From Salvia splendens (taxonomy: Eukaryota; Streptophyta; Magnoliopsida; Lamiales; Lamiaceae): a stretch of 64,000 bases of DNA. This document shows positions 33,462-44,740 of the stretch, piece after piece (the stretch's first letter is position 1; the number at the start of each line of letters is the position of its first letter). The translations under genes were made by a program, and so were the position numbers. Under the pieces are notes generated by a model. The model made no database searches. It had not been told where the DNA came from and saw only the letters and a list, made by a program, of their open reading frames with translations. The stretch lies in contig NC_056042.1 of assembly GCF_004379255.2 (NCBI RefSeq), forward strand, positions 13,439,901 to 13,503,900, in the 5' to 3' direction.

Positions 33462-34853
33462 CGACCTAAAACCTGGTATCAAGAATTTCCTCAACCCACG
33501 TTACCGGTTAGTATAGTGAGAGCAAGGGTCGAATCCCACATAGATAGATGATTGCTTTCTGTGATTGTGGTGATAATCTGGAGGGGGTTTGGTTAGCTAT
33601 CACGTTTGGGTTGAGGTTTTATCTAGACACAAACTAAAGGGTGGACCTATACTCTACTGGCTGGTACGGTGCATGTGAAAAGTGAAAGTTTAGTAAAAAT
33701 AGGTAGACAATGACAGAAATGGATCTCCGACCGAACTGGCTGATGAACTGCCAGATCCGCCAAAAGTCTGACAAAAGTGGAAGGACAAAGGGTAAAGTAG
33801 CTGAAAAGTAAAAGTGGTCCCCAAATCAGATGTAGATGTTGTCTTCTCCAACAAGTTTGCCCAAAATTCAAATAAACACAGATTACATGGATAACAACTC
33901 AAATCAACACTTTCCATAAATTAAGATCCACAATTAAAAGCTAAAACAACCGATTAACGACCTATAATCCCAGAATTTAACATACTGACTAACATGCAAG
34001 GTGACGACAATCACGTATTCACAGATCTCATGCATTAAACTTCAAATTTGAACGATTAGCACTTGGAAACCTAGCAAATAAACTCAGATCTAGCCTACTC
34101 AAACGAAATCAAACATCAACACTTAGAAATTCCTTGCAGACTACTGGATCTAGCTAATCTAGACAGAATGTAACACGATAGCAACGAAAAGATGAACAAA
34201 AGCAAACTTCCATATTATAGCGTTTGGATCTCAACACGATACTTCAAATCAACAAGAGAATTAAGTTTCAACAGCAGATCTAACAAGATAAAACAAAATG
34301 CGAAGTTAAACTAAGAAAGCAAGTAAAGATTGTTTTGCCACTCGGGCGATGAAACAGTATTCTGGCGACTACTACGGCTGGAGGAGTTGACGGTGAACTA
34401 TCCCCGGTAGAATTCTGAGGTCTTCAAGTGATCATGACTGGTGGCGAGGAACGAGAGGTGTAGTGCTAGCCTCGGCTTCGGAACTAGAACTTCTGAGAGC
34501 GGTTTCTAAGTGTGCCTCTAAAAATGAGTAGTCTCCCTTCATTCATCATGTGACCTTCTATTTATAGGGTGGATTACCCCAAAATTAGGGTTGTTCTTCA
34601 TTGTTCATTGTCGCTTTTGCCCCCGTTAAATAGTTGGTCGTCTACTAGCAATCCTCTCCGCTCCATCTCGAGCCTTTGGGCATGCATCCTGGTCAGTATT
34701 GCACCCTTTTGCCGTCCTTTTTCACTTGAGCCTCCCGATTTCTTTACTGCTGACTTGCACCCTTTCCTGCACACTTACACAACTTTTCTTACAAAATATG
34801 TACGTTAAGCTCATCATACTGACCAGTAACCAAGGCCTAGAATCGACTTATCA
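33459..34853 (-). repeat. 3' LTR of block B
   Basis: On the minus strand it starts TGATAAGTCGATTCTAGG at 34,853, directly after the conserved pre-LTR block. The low end is put at TGACGACC (33,459), but is uncertain by several bases. TATA box on the minus strand at about 34,560-34,568 (CACCCTATAAATAG). Confidence 0.75.
33489..33616 (-). other. Conserved LTR stem-loop, B 3' LTR
   Basis: CCTCAACCCA (33,489-33,498) pairs with TGGGTTGAGG (33,607-33,616) around 108 nt. Confidence 0.6.
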
Positions 34854-34887
34854 AACTGCTCACACTTAACACATGCTTGTCCTCAAG
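34854..34887 (-). promoter_or_regulatory. Conserved pre-LTR block, B
   Basis: Minus strand CTTGAGGACAAGCATGTG then TTAAGTGTGAGCAGTT, immediately before the LTR. The same block precedes the 3' LTRs of A and C. It occupies the place of a polypurine tract but is not purine-only. Confidence 0.6.
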
Positions 34888-35645
34888 CGTGGAGGAACAA
34901 ACCAACATATACGAGAAAAAGCATAGAAAACACATTAAAACACATTGAACATACTATATTTTCAACCATCCCTCCCCTTGTGGTCGAGTGCAATCCGGCC
35001 TTAAGCAGCCTTGAACTTATGTCGCCCCCCTTTTCCTCCCTAGCCAGTATATCCGCTTGTCAAGATTACCCAAACTCTCGGTCAAACACTAGATTCGCTC
35101 AGTCACTCCTTCTTCACCAAGGATGTTAGGACTGCTTCTCTCAACACGCTGGACCACAGATGTTTCGGACTTAGATCTCACTAGTAGCTCTTAAGGGTCT
35201 TTAAAGGTTTGTAATAGGGTCGTGGGCTTGTAACGTTTAGGGTGGATGTTCTAAGGCTCTAAGGTTCAAAACTAAACTACTTTATTCTGATGCGAGGGAG
35301 TTTTGTGTACTTAGGCGCTAGGCTGGGTGACCTTCTTTGGCTTGATCCTCTTTGATTGGAATTTTTCAACTGGTCAGTAGGCTTCTTGGTGGCTTTGCCA
35401 CTTATTTGATTTTCTTCTTCCTTCTTCTTCTCTTTTTGGGCTGGATGCCTTTCTGGCCATTTTCTTCTTTTTCTTTTATCTCTTTTTGGGAACCAAGTGT
35501 TTCACTCGGTCCATTTTCTCTTTTCTTCTTGCCTTTCTTTTGCAGTTGGCTTTTCGGTTTCTCCTTCTCGGTCAGTTGCCTCCCTGCCTCATGTCTTCCA
35601 TATAGGGGTTAAAAGAGGGGCTAGAAAATGGGTTCTAAGGGAAGG
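34888..35645 (-). other. Block B 3' non-coding, distal part
   Basis: No gene. Pyrimidine-rich on the plus strand at 35,410-35,590 (TTCTTCTTCCTTCTTCTTCT), giving spurious frames. The sequence is interrupted at 35,646 by the TA-chained elements and resumes at 44,300. Confidence 0.6.
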
Positions 35646-35696
35646 ATATATATATATATATATATATATGATATATATATATATATATATATATAT

Positions 35697-35979
35697 TTGA
35701 TCTATGTAAAACTAAATTTAAATACAGAAACGCAGAACAATATCATACGTAGGGCACTTTTAGGTCATAGTTAGTTAATTTTTAGGTCATGCTAACAAAG
35801 CATGACCTAAAATGATCTTAGCATGACATTAAACCCAAATATTATAATATGACCTAAAATTGCTTAATTATGACCTTCTGTGTTTTTGGTTAATTATTGA
35901 CCATTAGATTATCTAATCCTAGGGCCAAGATTTGAGCTGCATTTTTGGATTTAAATGCATTTTTATTTTGATCATCTCC
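35697..35979. mobile_element. Small TA-flanked element E1
   Basis: Ends TTTTGATCATCTCC next to (TA)n, the same terminus as E4 (42,188-42,200). It contains a perfect 14-bp hairpin TTTTAGGTCATGCT / AGCATGACCTAAAA at about 35,790-35,823. Non-coding. Confidence 0.5.
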
Positions 35980-36002
35980 ATATATATATATATATATATA
36001 TA

Positions 36003-36250
36003 GATGTGTGATCAAATATTAACTTTTTATAGTAATAACTAATAACTAAATATCAATTTTGTATATTAAAAATATCAACACAAAGACATAAATTTATCAA
36101 TCTTCTTATGTTGATAAACTTATGTCTTTGTGTTGATATTTAAATTTACATGTTGTATTGATATAATTATATCTTTGTGTTGATAATTTTAATACACAGA
36201 ATTGAAAGTTATTAGTTATTACTGTAAATTAGTTAGAACACTAACACAAC

Positions 36251-36252
<2 letters not shown>
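36003..36252. mobile_element. Palindromic MITE E2
   Basis: About 250 bp between two TA tracts, with inner inverted pieces AACACAAAGACATAA / TTATGTCTTTGTGTT and outer AGTAATAACTAATAAC / GTTATTAGTTATTACT. A second copy in inverted orientation lies at 39,414-39,646. Confidence 0.7.
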
Positions 36253-36284
<32 letters not shown>

Positions 36285-36286
<2 letters not shown>

Positions 36287-39200
36287 TTATACTAAAATGA
36301 CAACACTTATTTAAATGACATTGTACTAGTAATGAGAACCGTTGGATTCTAAACCAGATTCATCCTTATTCTGCCATGTGGCAGTCTTGATTTAATGTTA
36401 AAAAAATTAAAAATAATGCAGAAGGCTATTAATGGAAATAAAATTATAGCAGATTTTCTCCAAACGTAAATCTGGGTATTTCCTCCTTCTCTCTTTCTTC
36501 AATTTGTTTCTTCAATTTAAGCCGTTAATCCATCAAATCTTCAGGGGAAAAATGCCTTCAATCTCTGTAATTCTCTCAATCGCTTGCGCTACTTTCATTC
36601 TGCTAATTTCAATCTGTGTAATTCTTCCAAATCGCTGGCTGCTGCTTTCAATCTCTTTTTTCAATTCCGCAGATATTCATCTATGTTATTCTGTATTCAA
36701 TCTTTGTAATTCTTCATTAAAATCTTCCATCTTCATTGAATCCATGGAGAATGATGATCCTGCTGACGTCCAATTCATTAATTCCGCAAACGGTTAATAT
36801 TTACTTATAATCGTGTGATTGTTAAATTGCTTATTACAGTTAATGGATTTTGATATTGATTGAATTTCGTGAATTTGATATGCAATTGAACTTACGGATT
36901 CGTATCTTCTCTTGTAATTGAAATATATGTCTCGGGAATTGAATCGTGGGGGTTTATATTTTATAACTTACTGCAATTTAGTGATTGACTGTTTGTATCA
37001 CGCCTTACAGATTTCGTTTGTCAGATTGCTTGACTAAATATGTTATATTTCTTGCTCATGTTTACTAAATTGCATGTCAGTGTCCGATATTCCCCGATGA
37101 TCGACCAATTGAAAAAAATTCTCTAATTGTAATTTGTTGATTGATTGTTTTTATGCCAGATTGATTGTAATTTATTGATTGATTATTTTTATTTCTCCAT
37201 ACAAATTTGTATGCCAAATTGCTTGTTTAAATAAGTGGCATTGCTTACTTATATGTATTAAATTGGATGTTAGTTTCAACTGTAATGCTAGATTTTGGGA
37301 AAGAGTTGAGAGCAACTCCCCAGCCTTGCCTGATACAGAAAAGAGGTTAAGAGTGGAAGGAGATTTTTATTTCATTGGAAGACCGTATGCAACTGAAGAT
37401 CAGACAACGAAAGAGTTGAGAACAACTCATCGGCATTGCTTGTCTGTAACAATTTTTTTCACATACTCTCATACAAATTCAATTAGCACTTGCCTCAGAA
37501 TTAGTAATTGCTTGGTTGAATGCATTGGATTGCTTGCTCCGTAATTCGAAATAGCATATATTATCATTAATTCCATATTTTTCTTTATAATTTAATTGCA
37601 TCACATATTGCATGACAATTTAAAATGTATTGCATATCAATTTATAATTTAGTGCTTGGTAGCACCAAGGATTTAAACAGATTAGTGCTTGAAGTTTTTT
37701 ATACTCAACTCAAAATTCGTATCGCAATTTGCTTGCCATTGTGTCGGAATTTGCTACAAGAGTTTGTTTTGCTGGCCAATGTGTTAGAATTTGCTTACCA
37801 TTGTAAATCTTGCCTTATGCATGTTTAACATTCAATGTCTACACCAATCAAAAGTCATTGCCCATCAAGAGTTAGTTTACTCATTGCCCATCAAGAGTTA
37901 GTTTACTCAAATTTTTTTTAAACAAAACACAGTGATGTTCATTCTCCTAAAACAATATCATTCACTATTCAAGGTCTGGGGTATTCTGCAACCATCTTTT
38001 CAACATCAACGGGTCATTTCTTTTGCACCTCTTCAAAGTGGTGTGTTGTCGTTCTCATTACGTCATCAACGACTCGTTTCTTTAATTGAGTCCTGTGTTG
38101 CACGATAAAAACCATTACACTTATCATGTATTAACAAGCACATTCTCAACCATTAATTAGTAATTAAAGCGAATATTAAAGGAACAATTAATAAGCTTGA
38201 ACAAGCAATTCTAACAAACTGAACAAGAAATGCGAACACTTTGAACAAGCAACCTGTTTATCAAGCAATTCTAACACTTTGAACAAGCAATTCTACCACG
38301 CATACGTTTATCAAGTAATTCCAACGGGCATACAATTCAAAATAGCTAAATACTAATGTATTAACAAGCACATTCCCAGCCATTATAACACACTGAACAA
38401 GAAATGCCTTTTGACCCACATTTTGAATGATTATCAAGCAATGCGTTTATCAGGCAATTCTAACACACTGGACAAGCAATACATTTATCAAGCAATTTTA
38501 ATACACTAGACAAGCAATACGTTTATCAAGCAATTTTAATACACTGGACAAGCAATTCTAAAATACTGAACAATAAATTATCAATCTAATTAATTGTATT
38601 GAAAAATTAATAGGCATACCAAGCAAAAGAGACCATAGGATAGATAATTCGAAATGTAAGCAATAGAACGAGGTCGAACTGACCTCGACAGTGCATTGTG
38701 TCAGTCAAATCGGCCAACTGCCGATGACAACAACAACGCGACTGACCCGACGAACAACCACTTACGCAATAGTGAAACAATCAACGCATAAGCAACTAAT
38801 GAATCATTAAATAACCAAGACCACTAGAATCGGAATGAAAAATTTGCTTACATGAGTTCAAACAAATTGACACACGTCAATACCAAATCCCAAAAATGCA
38901 CACATAACAATTACCCAACCATTAAAAGAAACTACCAATTCGTAAAATTAATCGGATGAGAAAAGATGAGAGAGAAAAGCTGGAATTGATCAGCAGCGAC
39001 ACTCCTTCTTCCGTCGACGCTAGAATCGAAAACGGGTGACGGGGAGAACTGCTAGAAGAGAGACGCTTAATTGGAGATTTCTCCCTAGGGTTCAAGATTG
39101 AGAGAGAGTCGATTAATTGAAGAGAGAAAGACCGAAGAGAGTTATTGCTGAGTGGGAGAAAAATTGTAAATTAAAGTGCAAAATAACCGGGATTTTCAAA

Positions 39201-39377
39201 TCCCATATGAGTTTCTTTAATGTGAAAATGACAAAAATACCCATGCAAGCAATATTACGTTAATAGGCAAACAATTTGTACTCTAATTCTATAATTCAAT
39301 CTCGTCCATCTATTTAAGATATCAGATGGCTTAAAATGGTGTTAGCTTGTCATTTTAACTATGGTGTCACCATAGTG

Positions 39378-39380
<3 letters not shown>
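36285..39380. mobile_element. 3.1-kb TA-flanked element E3
   Basis: Ends GGTTATACTAAAATGACAAC and, inverted, ACCATAGTTAAAATGACAAG are imperfect terminal repeats. Near the left end the plus strand has a short open start (ATG 36,745, MENDDPADVQFINSANG) followed by GTTAATAT as a possible donor. Near the right end the minus strand has C/T-rich leader-like sequence (39,180 down to 38,900). Both halves contain many ATTGCTTG-type motifs, and 38,210-38,560 is a degenerate tandem array of GTTTATCAAGCAATTCTAAC. No transposase domain is seen. Confidence 0.5.
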
Positions 39381-39413
<33 letters not shown>

Positions 39414-39417
<4 letters not shown>

Positions 39418-39646
39418 TTGTATTTGATCACACATCTATATATGGTTGCGTTAGTGTCCTAACTAATTTACAGTAATAATTAATAACTTTCAATTCTATG
39501 TATTAAAATTATCAACACAAATACATATTTTATCAACACAAGAAAGATTGATAAATTTATGTCTTTGTGTTGATATTTTTAACATACGAAATTGATATTT
39601 AGTTATTAGTTATTACTGTAAAAAGTTAGTATTTGATCACACACCT
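39414..39646. mobile_element. Palindromic MITE E2, second copy, inverted
   Basis: Same family as 36,003-36,252, opposite orientation: it ends TTAGTATTTGATCACACACC where the first copy begins GATGTGTGATCAAATATTAA. Confidence 0.7.
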
Positions 39647-39999
39647 ATATATATATATATATAGAGTAGTGATTTAGGGCAAGTGCCCATTAAGTACATA
39701 ACTAGAGAACAAATCACAGCCACAAGATTAAGAAAATCAAGGGAGTATTAATACATGTGATTTTTGAATTTAAAAGAGAATCAGTTCACTCTTAGCACAA
39801 ATTTACTTCACTATAACAAGGTGGGGGTATAATGGTCACTTCACAAACAAATTTAGGGTAGAAAGGTAAATGCTCTCATTTGAAAATTAACCTCGTCGCG
39901 CGATTCAACCTTCTCGTCGCCGTCGTCGTCGCCTCGAAACCAGCGACCTCTCCGTCGTCGTTTTGCACCGCGGAATCGGAATCAGTTCCCTTCCACAGC

Positions 40000-40105
40000 A
40001 TCGCCGATTGAAGCGTGCGGACTCTCTCTCATCATCTGAAGCACCTCTCTGACGGCGCCGCACGCGTCAAGCATATCCACCGATCGCGACAGAGTGTTGA
40101 AAGAA
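40000..40105 (-). pseudogene. DUF241 gene fragment in E4
   Basis: On the minus strand this reads LSRSVDMLDACGAVREVLQM then MRES, matching the E5 copy at 42,600-42,700 and the plant DUF241 family pattern (a leucine-rich helical region with LLDLCGxxRDxLxxMKE). It is shorter than the E5 copy: homology breaks at about 40,100. Confidence 0.6.
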
Positions 40106-40551
40106 TTGGCAGAATAGGATGGGGCAGGTGTCACTCTTGTTTAAAGTTTCTGTCACAAAGTTTGGTTTCAACACAGAAACGGAGAGGCAGATTGTGTATG
40201 GAATTGCTGTGAACTTCTCTCTATTTCCTCTACTTGTGTAATTGAGAGATGGAAAGAGAGAATGGGCAGAAAGAAAGCTCAGGTTAAAAGAGCAATTTAA
40301 TGGTGATAATTACAATTTAATTGGGTTAATTTCAATTTAATTGAATTGTTGGCTGTTTAATGATGGAATCGATTCTTTCAGGTGGTGGTGGAGTGTAAGA
40401 TAGAAATATGAGTAGAGTAGAAAATCTGGTGAATTTAATTGGGATTAAATTGATCTGAAATAAATTTTGATTAATCACCATGATTAGAATTTATTTGGTG
40501 ATTAAATACTTGCAGATAACGGCTAAGGAGTGGAGTAGAAGCTAAAGCATT

Positions 40552-41394
40552 TTTATAAGAAAATATCATAGAGACTTCACTCTAACCTTGGAACACATCA
40601 CTCTAATCATGTATTTATTTCACTGATGTGAACAAAATATATCACTATAAGAAAATATCGCATAGACTTCACTATAACCTTTGAACACATCACTCTAATC
40701 ATGTATTTACTTCATTGATGTAAACAAAATATATCACTATAAGAAAATATCACATAGACTTCACTCTAGCCTTGGAACACATCACTGTAAGCATGTACTT
40801 ATTTCACTGATATTCACAAAATAGATCAATCACTATAAAAAATATCACAGAGACTTCACTCTAGCCTTGGAACACATCACTCTAATCATGTACTTACTTC
40901 ACTGATGTTAACAAAATAAATCACTATAAGAAAATATCACAGAGACTTCACTCTAGCCTTGGAACACATCACTCTAAGCATGTACTTACTTCACTAATGT
41001 TAACAAAATAGATCACTATAAGAAAATATCAGAGACATCACTCTAGCCTTGGAACACATCACTCTAATCATGTATTTACTTCACTGATGTAAATAAAACA
41101 GATCACTATAAGAAAATATTACAGAGACATCACTCTAACCGTGGAACACATCACTCTAAGCATGTATTTACTTCACTGATATGAACAAAATAGATCACTA
41201 TAAGAAAATATCACAGAGACTTCACTCTAACCTTGGAACACATCACTCTAAGCATGTACTTACTTCACTGATATTAACAAAATAGATCACTATAAGAAAA
41301 TATCACAGAGACTTCACTCTAGCCTTGGAACACATCACTCTAAGCATGTACTTACTTCACTGATGTTAACAAAATAAATCACTTGTTCGTAGAG
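40552..41394. repeat. Minisatellite, nine units of about 92 bp
   Basis: The unit begins TCACTATAAGAAAATATCAC, then AGAGACTTCACTCTAGCCTT, GGAACACATCACTCTAAGCA, TGTACTTACTTCACTGATGT and TAACAAAATAGA. Units differ at a few positions. A related five-unit array is in E5 (42,955-43,395). Confidence 0.9.
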
Positions 41395-41704
41395 GAGGTT
41401 TAAATACTGCTTGTTTTTTAATATCAATTTAGTATGACATTTGCAGTAGTATCTTAGACTATATGTTGTTACTTCTAGGACATTCTCTTATGTAATAACT
41501 AAGTATGGCCTAGATAACATGATGCCTTGCTCCGTGGTATGTGTCTTTCCCTGCTTCTTTAGAATATGTCTTTTATTTCTTAAAATTAAATGTCTTAAGG
41601 ATCCTTTCCTACTTTTTGTATATATTATTATAAAAGCATAGCCATGAGCAATATTCAACGTACTTGCTGTGCAGTGACAATTTTTCCTGTCTCGTTTCTC
41701 TGAC

Positions 41705-42000
41705 AATTAATTTTTTTCTGTCCACTCCGAGCAAGGGTAGAAGCTGAAATCCGGCCTCACTTGCCTCAACCACGGCAAGAAGCGCCTGTTCTCCTCCTCC
41801 GGCGCCGATCTCCGCCCCTTCTCCAGCACCGATATGGAAGGAATCGCCACCGCGCCGGATCTGGCGAGAGGAGGGGGCAGGCCGACGATTCTCTCTGGCA
41901 AATCATGTACTTGAACTGCTGGGGGCAGAGCTGACCACCGGAATCCCCACTCCTCTCCGTTGGGATCCTCCTCTCGCACAAGGTCGCCGACGGATTATCT
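41705..42000. other. GC-rich captured segment in E4
   Basis: About 300 bp of much higher GC than its surroundings (CCTCCGGCGCCGATCTCCGC and similar), open in more than one frame on both strands. It is absent from E5, which has a different GC-rich segment in the same place. Likely another captured gene piece; I do not recognise it. Confidence 0.45.
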
Positions 42001-42589
42001 CTCCACTTGTTCGTAGAGAGAGTATGCATGAATGTGGTGTGTATGTCAAAATATGGAACAATGTATTTTAGAAAATACCCCATGCAATTTGTATTAATAG
42101 AAAATGAATACTTAATTTAGTCATTAGAGATTAAGATAATGAGTGGCTGAGATTTGTTCTCTAGTTATACATTTAACATTAGTTATACTTTGATCATCTC
42201 CATATATATATATATATATATATAGTAGTGATCTAGGGCAAGTGCCCATTAAGTACATAACTAGAGAACAAATCACAGCCACAAAATCAAGAAAATCAAG
42301 GGCTAGTATTAATACATGTGATTTTTGAATTTAAAGGAGAATCAGTTCACTCTTATCACAAATTTACTTCACTATAACAAGGCGGGGGTATAATGGTCAT
42401 TTTACAGACAAATTAGGCTAGAAAGTAAAATGCTCTCATTTGAAAAAACCTCGTCGAGTGATTCAACCTCTCTTCTCTCTTCTGCAAAATTTGCGCGATT
42501 CAACCTTCTCGTCGCCGTCGTCGTCGCCTCAAAACCAGCGACCTCTCCGTCGTTGTTTTGCACCGTGGAATCGGAATCAGTTCCCTTCC

Positions 42590-42785
42590 GCCACATCGCC
42601 GATTGAAGCGCGCGGACGTTCTCTCTCATCATCTGAAGCACCACTCTGACGGCGCCGCACGTGTCGAGCAGATCCACCGATCGCGACAGAGATTCCTCCA
42701 TCGATTTCTGATCAACACCATCGACTCCTGATAATTTATTCCGGCTGAATTCCTCGAATGAATTGTAGAGCTGCGCAAGCGCCAC
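42590..42785 (-). pseudogene. DUF241 gene fragment in E5
   Basis: The minus-strand open stretch contains LAQLYNSFEEFSRNKLSGVD, GVDQKSMEESLSRSVDLLDT, CGAVRVVLQMMRENVRALQS and AMWRKGTDS. These match the N-terminal half of plant DUF241 proteins (LYNSVEELL, ESLSRSVxLLDxCGxxRDxLxxMRExVxxLQSAxRR). The matching part ends near 42,590; the open frame then runs into unrelated sequence. The parent family's role is not established. It is a captured exon piece, not a gene. Confidence 0.65.
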
Positions 42786-42954
42786 GAGATCGGATTAAAG
42801 CAATTCCGAGCTACCAGATCCGCATTTCAATTTCTCAAACTACGAGTGCATAACTTCTACTGATTTGAGTTTTGAGATTGGCTACGTACACATATTTTAT
42901 AGAATTTCTTGTAAATATGATGTTTCGTTTTTTCAGAATGTTTCTTGTAAATAC

Positions 42955-43395
42955 ATCACTCTAAGCATGTTTTTACTTCACTGATGTGAACAAAATAGAT
43001 CACTATAACCAAATATCACAGACACATCACTCTAACCGTGGAACACATCACTCTTAGCATATTTTTATTTCACTGATGTGAACAAAACAGATTACTATAA
43101 GAAAAATAACAGAAACATCACTCTAACCATGGAACACATCACTCTTAGCATGTTTTTACTTCACTGATGTTAACAAAACAGATCACAATAAGAAAATAAA
43201 ACAGACACATCACTCTAACCATGAAATACATCACTCTTAGCATGTTTTTACTTCACTGATGTGAACAAAATAGATCACTATAAGAAAATATCACAGAAAC
43301 ATCACTCTAAGCATGTTTTTACTTCACTGATGTGAACAAATAGATCACTATAAGAAAATATCATAGAAACATCACTCTAACATTGGAATACATCA
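42955..43395. repeat. Minisatellite, five units of about 90 bp
   Basis: Units with ACATCACTCTTAGCATGTTT, TTACTTCACTGATGTGAACA and AAACAGATCACTATAAGAAA. They share the core of the E4 array but have their own variants; the fourth unit is shortened. Confidence 0.85.
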
Positions 43396-43719
43396 CTCCA
43401 TTAATATCACGAATTATTGTATATGTTGAGAAACAATCAAGAAATGGTAGTAGTAATAAGTTGAGCAACAATCAAGAAATGACGCAAGTAATAAGTTGTG
43501 CAAAAACTAAGAAAGAGCAGTAGTAATATGTTGAGCAACAAATAATGAACTCATTGTGACATTTCATCAAACACATATTGTGCTCATATTAATATACATC
43601 TATTCTTCTTTATCTTACAATGAATCTAACCAAAAGATTTAAAGAAAATAAAAAAAACAATAACAAAATTTACAGATAATCAAAAACAATTTCACGAAAA
43701 ACATTTTAGAAATCCATCG

Positions 43720-43990
43720 AAATTTTCCAACAGCTGCAACGATCACCAAAAACTTCTCCTCCATCACCGGCGGCTCCGCCTTAGAAGCTCTGTCTCCTCC
43801 TCCGTCGGCCTCGAGGTACCTCTCGGCGTCTTTGGAGAGCTTCCAGTAGGAGCAGGCGAGGATCAAATGAGCGAAAGCGATGAGCCCCAGCATCGCCGCA
43901 AGCCCGCCGAACAGGTATGGCACCGGCGAGTGCCACGGCGACCGCAGAACTGGCGACGGCGCTGCTGCTGATGATGCATCAAAATCCGCA
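43720..43990 (-). pseudogene. GLUTAMINE DUMPER (GDU) gene fragment in E5
   Basis: On the minus strand the frame SPWHSPVPYLFGGLAAMLGL, IAFAHLILACSYWKL, and after an acidic linker EEKFLVIVAA, is the conserved core of the plant Glutamine Dumper family: a single membrane-spanning helix preceded by SPWHSPVPYLFGG and followed by the cytosolic VIMAG-type box. These small membrane proteins alter amino-acid export. The captured piece lacks a proper start and runs into A/T-rich element sequence after VIVAAVGK, so it is not a functional gene. Confidence 0.85.
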
Positions 43991-44201
43991 ACTCCTCCTC
44001 CACCCTCTCCTCTCCCTCCAGGCTGCTCCGGAGCTCCCTCTCTAGCTCCACGTTCCTCCGCCGAAGCGCCTCCGACGCATCACGGTGGCGGCCAGAGATC
44101 GGCACACAGGGAGAGAGAGAGAGAATGATAATAGAAATAGAGAGAGATAATGTGTGAATGGAATGTGTATGTGAGAATATGGGAACGAAGTTTATTTCCA
44201 A
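43991..44201 (-). pseudogene. Second captured coding segment fused upstream of the GDU piece
   Basis: The minus-strand frame from 44,201 reads element end sequence and then RHRDASEALRRRNVELEREL, RSSLEGEERVEEELRILMHH, a charged helical stretch. It enters the GDU segment out of frame (the GDU frame is shifted), so any fusion protein would end early at 43,863. Parent gene not recognised. Confidence 0.45.
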
Positions 44202-44721
44202 AAATACCCATAATATGTGGCTGAGATTTGTTCTCTAGTTATACACTTAAAATTAGTTAGACTTTGATCACTCCTCTCTCTCTCTCTATATATATATATT
44301 GTGTGTGTGGAGGGGGGGTTTCCTAATGCCCTTAGGATTTTTCTACACGCAGTCACTTTACCGTAGACATCATGTGGCAGTCACTTTTCTTTTTTATGTG
44401 TTTAGCGGAAAGTGGTTCCACTTTAAGCTTTTTAACTCACCATTTAAGAGGGCTTTTGTGTCTGGCTCTAAGGTTGAGCTTTTCTCTCATACTTGCATCA
44501 TCTATACTGACTATGAGCTACTGGGAGGGGTGGTTTCCATTGTTTAGCATACTTTATTTCCATCAATTCCCCTCACCGTCAGTTCGAAACAGTTAAGTTT
44601 TAAGCCCGTTCATTAAACACATATCCTAAAAAAACTATTCTAAAAGGACCTAGCACAAAATCCTAAAAACAAACTAACACATAAAACAAAACTAACATAT
44701 ATATACATGTCGTACTGGCTA

Positions 44722-44740
44722 TTTCCTCCCCCTCCCACTT
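44722..44740 (-). promoter_or_regulatory. Internal polypurine tract, B
   Basis: Minus strand AAGTGGGAGGGGGAGGAAA. It lies about 1.2 kb before the 3' LTR once the TA cluster is removed. C and A have similar tracts. Confidence 0.5.

Larger units (their letters stand above)
39665..42201. mobile_element. Gene-capturing TIR element E4
   Basis: Begins GTAGTGATTTAGGGCAAGTG and ends, inverted, GGAGATGATCAAAGTATAAC. Both termini share CATAACTAGAGAACAAATC (39,700-39,718) and its inverse (42,149 on, GATTTGTTCTCTAGTTATAC). Inside are a DUF241 gene piece, a nine-unit minisatellite and a GC-rich piece at 41,740-41,990. It is closely related to the next element E5. No transposase is present. Long terminal repeats with captured exons resemble Pack-MULEs, though the TA flanks replace the usual 9-11 bp duplication. 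Confidence 0.7.
42225..44268. mobile_element. Gene-capturing TIR element E5
   Basis: Begins GTAGTGATCTAGGGCAAGTG; the other end, inverted, has AGTGATCAAAGTCTAACTAA and TATAACTAGAGAACAAATCT. The first ~450 bp are collinear with E4. It carries a DUF241 fragment, a five-unit minisatellite and a Glutamine Dumper fragment. A (TC)n run and (TA)n follow. Confidence 0.7.
35646..44299. mobile_element. Cluster of DNA elements separated by (TA)n tracts
   Basis: Seven (AT/TA)n tracts lie at about 35,646-35,696, 35,980-36,002, 36,253-36,284, 39,381-39,413, 39,647-39,664, 42,202-42,224 and 44,287-44,299. Each gap between tracts holds one element, with its own end sequences directly at the tract. The outermost tracts are flanked by block B non-coding sequence. 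Repeated insertion into a growing TA microsatellite is the simplest reading. Confidence 0.75.

Noticed and set aside
36504..36797. 97-codon frame as a gene in E3
   Set aside because: Only a short stretch at its end looks like a first exon; no domain, and the frame is mostly hydrophobic low-complexity sequence.
40552..41394. Regularly spaced repeats as a CRISPR-like array
   Set aside because: The units are directly adjacent with no unique spacers, the genome is a plant, and no cas-like gene is near. It is a minisatellite in a DNA element.
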